Source: Sphingobacterium sp. ML3W
GTDB taxonomy: Bacteria > Bacteroidota > Bacteroidia > Sphingobacteriales > Sphingobacteriaceae
Length of the DNA stretch: 64,000 nt
Direction: 5' to 3'
Assembly: GCF_029542085.1 (NCBI RefSeq)
Contig: NZ_CP107036.1
Coordinates: 3,720,001-3,784,000 of the forward strand
The notes under the pieces are model-generated. The model saw only the letters and a list, made by a program, of their open reading frames with translations, had not been told where the DNA came from and did no database searches. Made by a program: the position numbers and the translations under genes. Shown one piece after another: positions 62,518-64,000 of this stretch. The number at the start of each line of letters is the position of its first letter. Position 1 is the first letter of the stretch.

Positions 62518-64000
62518 ATGTACAAAGAATATAAGCAGTTAAATTTACCGGAGATTGGTAAAGAGATTTTGACCCGTTGGGAACAGGAAAAAATATTCGA
62601 AAAAAGTATCAATAATCGCCCTGAGAGCAAGTCATATACATTTTTTGAAGGGCCACCTTCTGCGAATGGAATGCCTGGGATCCATCACGTGATGGCTCGT
62701 ACGATTAAGGATATTTTCTGTCGCTACAAGACATTGAAAGGCTACCAGGTAAAACGAAAAGGAGGCTGGGATACCCATGGCCTTCCAATTGAACTTGCTG
62801 TCGAGAAAGCTCTTGGTATTACTAAGGAGGATATTGGCAAAAAGATTACCGTAGAAGAGTATAACGACGCTTGCCGCAAGGAAGTGATGAAATATACCGA
62901 TGTATGGAATGACCTAACCAACAAAATGGGGTATTGGGTCGATCTAGAGCATCCTTACATCACATATAAAAATGAATACATTGAAACATTATGGTATTTG
63001 TTAAAAGAGCTATATAAAAAAGGCTTATTGTATAAGGGTTACACCATTCAACCTTATTCACCTGCTGCAGGTACAGGATTGAGTTCGCATGAGCTTAATC
63101 AACCGGGTACGTATAAAGATGTGAAGGATACAACAATTGTTGCTGAATTTAGATTGATCAAAAGCCAGCTCCATCCAGCAATTGAAAAATTAGTAGACGA
63201 TGAAGCCGAAGATGTTGCATTTATCGCCTGGACAACTACGCCTTGGACCTTACCGTCCAATACAGCCTTGGTAGTTGGTAAGAAAATAAACTATGTCAAA
63301 ATCAGAACTTTCAATAAATATACAGGTGCACCGATATCTGTTGTATTGGCAAAAGATCTGATCAGCAAGCATTTTAAGGCAGAGGGACAAGATGCCTCGT
63401 TCCAAGACTATAAGTTAGGTGATAAAGTTATCCCTTGGGAACTTGCAACAGAATTTGTAGGCGAAGAGCTTGTAGGCTTGCGTTATGAACAATTGTTGCC
63501 TTATATCACTAATGAAGATTTACAAGAGAATGCTTTTCGTGTAATCCCTGGTGACTTTGTGACCACCGAAGATGGTACTGGTATCGTACATGCTGCGCCG
63601 ACTTATGGTGCGGATGACTTTCGTGTAGCGAAAGAACACGGTGTACCGGGTATTTTGGTGAAAGACGAAAATGGAAAAGATGTTCCTACGGTAGACCGTA
63701 CGGGTCGCTTTGTGAATGAAATCACCGATTTCGCAGGACGATTTGTGAAAGAGGAATACTACAGTGCAGAAGAACGTGCGAAAGAGGACTTCAAACCTAC
63801 TGACGTCTTGATCTCGATCAAACTAAAAGAGGATAATAAAGCATTTGATGTAAAAAAATACGAGCACACCTACCCACACTGTTGGCGTACAGACAAACCA
63901 GTTTTATACTATCCATTGGATAGCTGGTTTATCCGTACTACTGCGGTAAAGGAAGATTTGGTAGCTTTAAATAAAACAATCAACTGGAAACCGGAAGCAA
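62518..64000 (+). CDS. ileS: Isoleucyl-tRNA synthetase, 5' part
   Basis: The first 494 codons are present; the gene runs off the right edge. The start MYKEYKQLNLPEIGKEILTR leads to the class I HIGH-type motif in PPSANGMPGIHHVMARTIKD, then GGWDTHGLPIELAVEKALGI. The editing domain contains AWTTTPWTLPSNTALVVGKK and GTGIVHAAPTYGADD. The GIHH variant of HIGH and the overall pattern fit the eukaryote-like IleS group found in Bacteroidota and Actinobacteria, which in known cases is often mupirocin-tolerant (inference). The KMSKS loop lies beyond the window. Confidence 0.97.
   Translation, partial: MYKEYKQLNLPEIGKEILTRWEQEKIFEKSINNRPESKSYTFFEGPPSANGMPGIHHVMARTIKDIFCRYKTLKGYQVKRKGGWDTHGLPIELAVEKALGITKEDIGKKITVEEYNDACRKEVMKYTDVWNDLTNKMGYWVDLEHPYITYKNEYIETLWYLLKELYKKGLLYKGYTIQPYSPAAGTGLSSHELNQPGTYKDVKDTTIVAEFRLIKSQLHPAIEKLVDDEAEDVAFIAWTTTPWTLPSNTALVVGKKINYVKIRTFNKYTGAPISVVLAKDLISKHFKAEGQDASFQDYKLGDKVIPWELATEFVGEELVGLRYEQLLPYITNEDLQENAFRVIPGDFVTTEDGTGIVHAAPTYGADDFRVAKEHGVPGILVKDENGKDVPTVDRTGRFVNEITDFAGRFVKEEYYSAEERAKEDFKPTDVLISIKLKEDNKAFDVKKYEHTYPHCWRTDKPVLYYPLDSWFIRTTAVKEDLVALNKTINWKPEA

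Noticed and set aside
1..64000. rRNA, tRNA, tmRNA, insertion sequences, prophage genes
   Set aside because: None was recognised by eye; no transposase, integrase or tRNA-like cloverleaf was noticed. A covariance-model scan would be needed for a firm negative on small RNAs.

Overview
The window looks like a chromosome segment from a Sphingobacteriaceae-type Bacteroidota (Sphingobacterium/Pedobacter-like). This is an inference from several features: no Shine-Dalgarno sequences before most starts, TTG-N17-23-TAnnTTTG type promoters, a bacillithiol gene (bshA), double-FtsX permeases ending in NPVDSLRDE, a BlaR1-like membrane peptidase carrying TonB-type domains, and the order DUF177-rpmF-plsX-fabH-accB-accC. 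No rRNA, tRNA, CRISPR array or insertion sequence was recognised.

Left half (1-32.7 kb): a tandem array of thirteen paralogous ~800-residue MacB/FtsX-type ABC permeases on the plus strand. One (P0) is cut by the window edge and twelve are complete (P1-P12). The array ends with a single ABC ATPase at 32008. Four of the longer gaps in the array hold the same regulatory layout: two copies of TGTnCG-N4-CGnACA spaced 21-22 bp apart, then 54-55 bp later a -24/-12 (sigma-54) promoter match. These divide the array into units: P0-P4 (promoter to the left of the window), P5-P9, P10, P11, and P12 plus the ATPase. A divergent pair of small genes (an unknown protein and an HTH regulator) sits between P10 and P11. 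The gaps also hold scars of gene duplication and loss: an orphan permease C-terminal tail at 25206 and a 71-bp copy of a permease segment at 29316.

Middle (32.7-49.7 kb): a transglutaminase-like protein, an NHL-like lipoprotein and queH. These are followed by the lipid and ribosome cluster DUF177-rpmF-plsX-fabH-accB-accC (fatty acid initiation and malonyl-CoA supply). Then come tatC, rpiB, an M28 peptidase, a CbpA/CbpM chaperone pair, a minus-strand BlaI/BlaR1-like/lipoprotein operon with strong palindromes at its promoter, and an arfB/DUF1003 pair.

Right part (49.9-64 kb): bshA, pyrH-frr, a probable Tat lipoprotein of the sugar-isomerase fold, a minus-strand nuoA-nuoB-purK-purE run, ffh, a zinc peptidase, an ECF sigma factor, a 0.63-kb gap with 11-bp tandem repeats, glyA, an IscA/HesB-type protein, and the 5' part of ileS. 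Most units end in clear intrinsic terminators.

The strongest candidate for an undescribed system is the permease array read as one regulon: many permease variants, one ATPase, and repeated near-identical sigma-54 control modules. The matching activator is not in the window.
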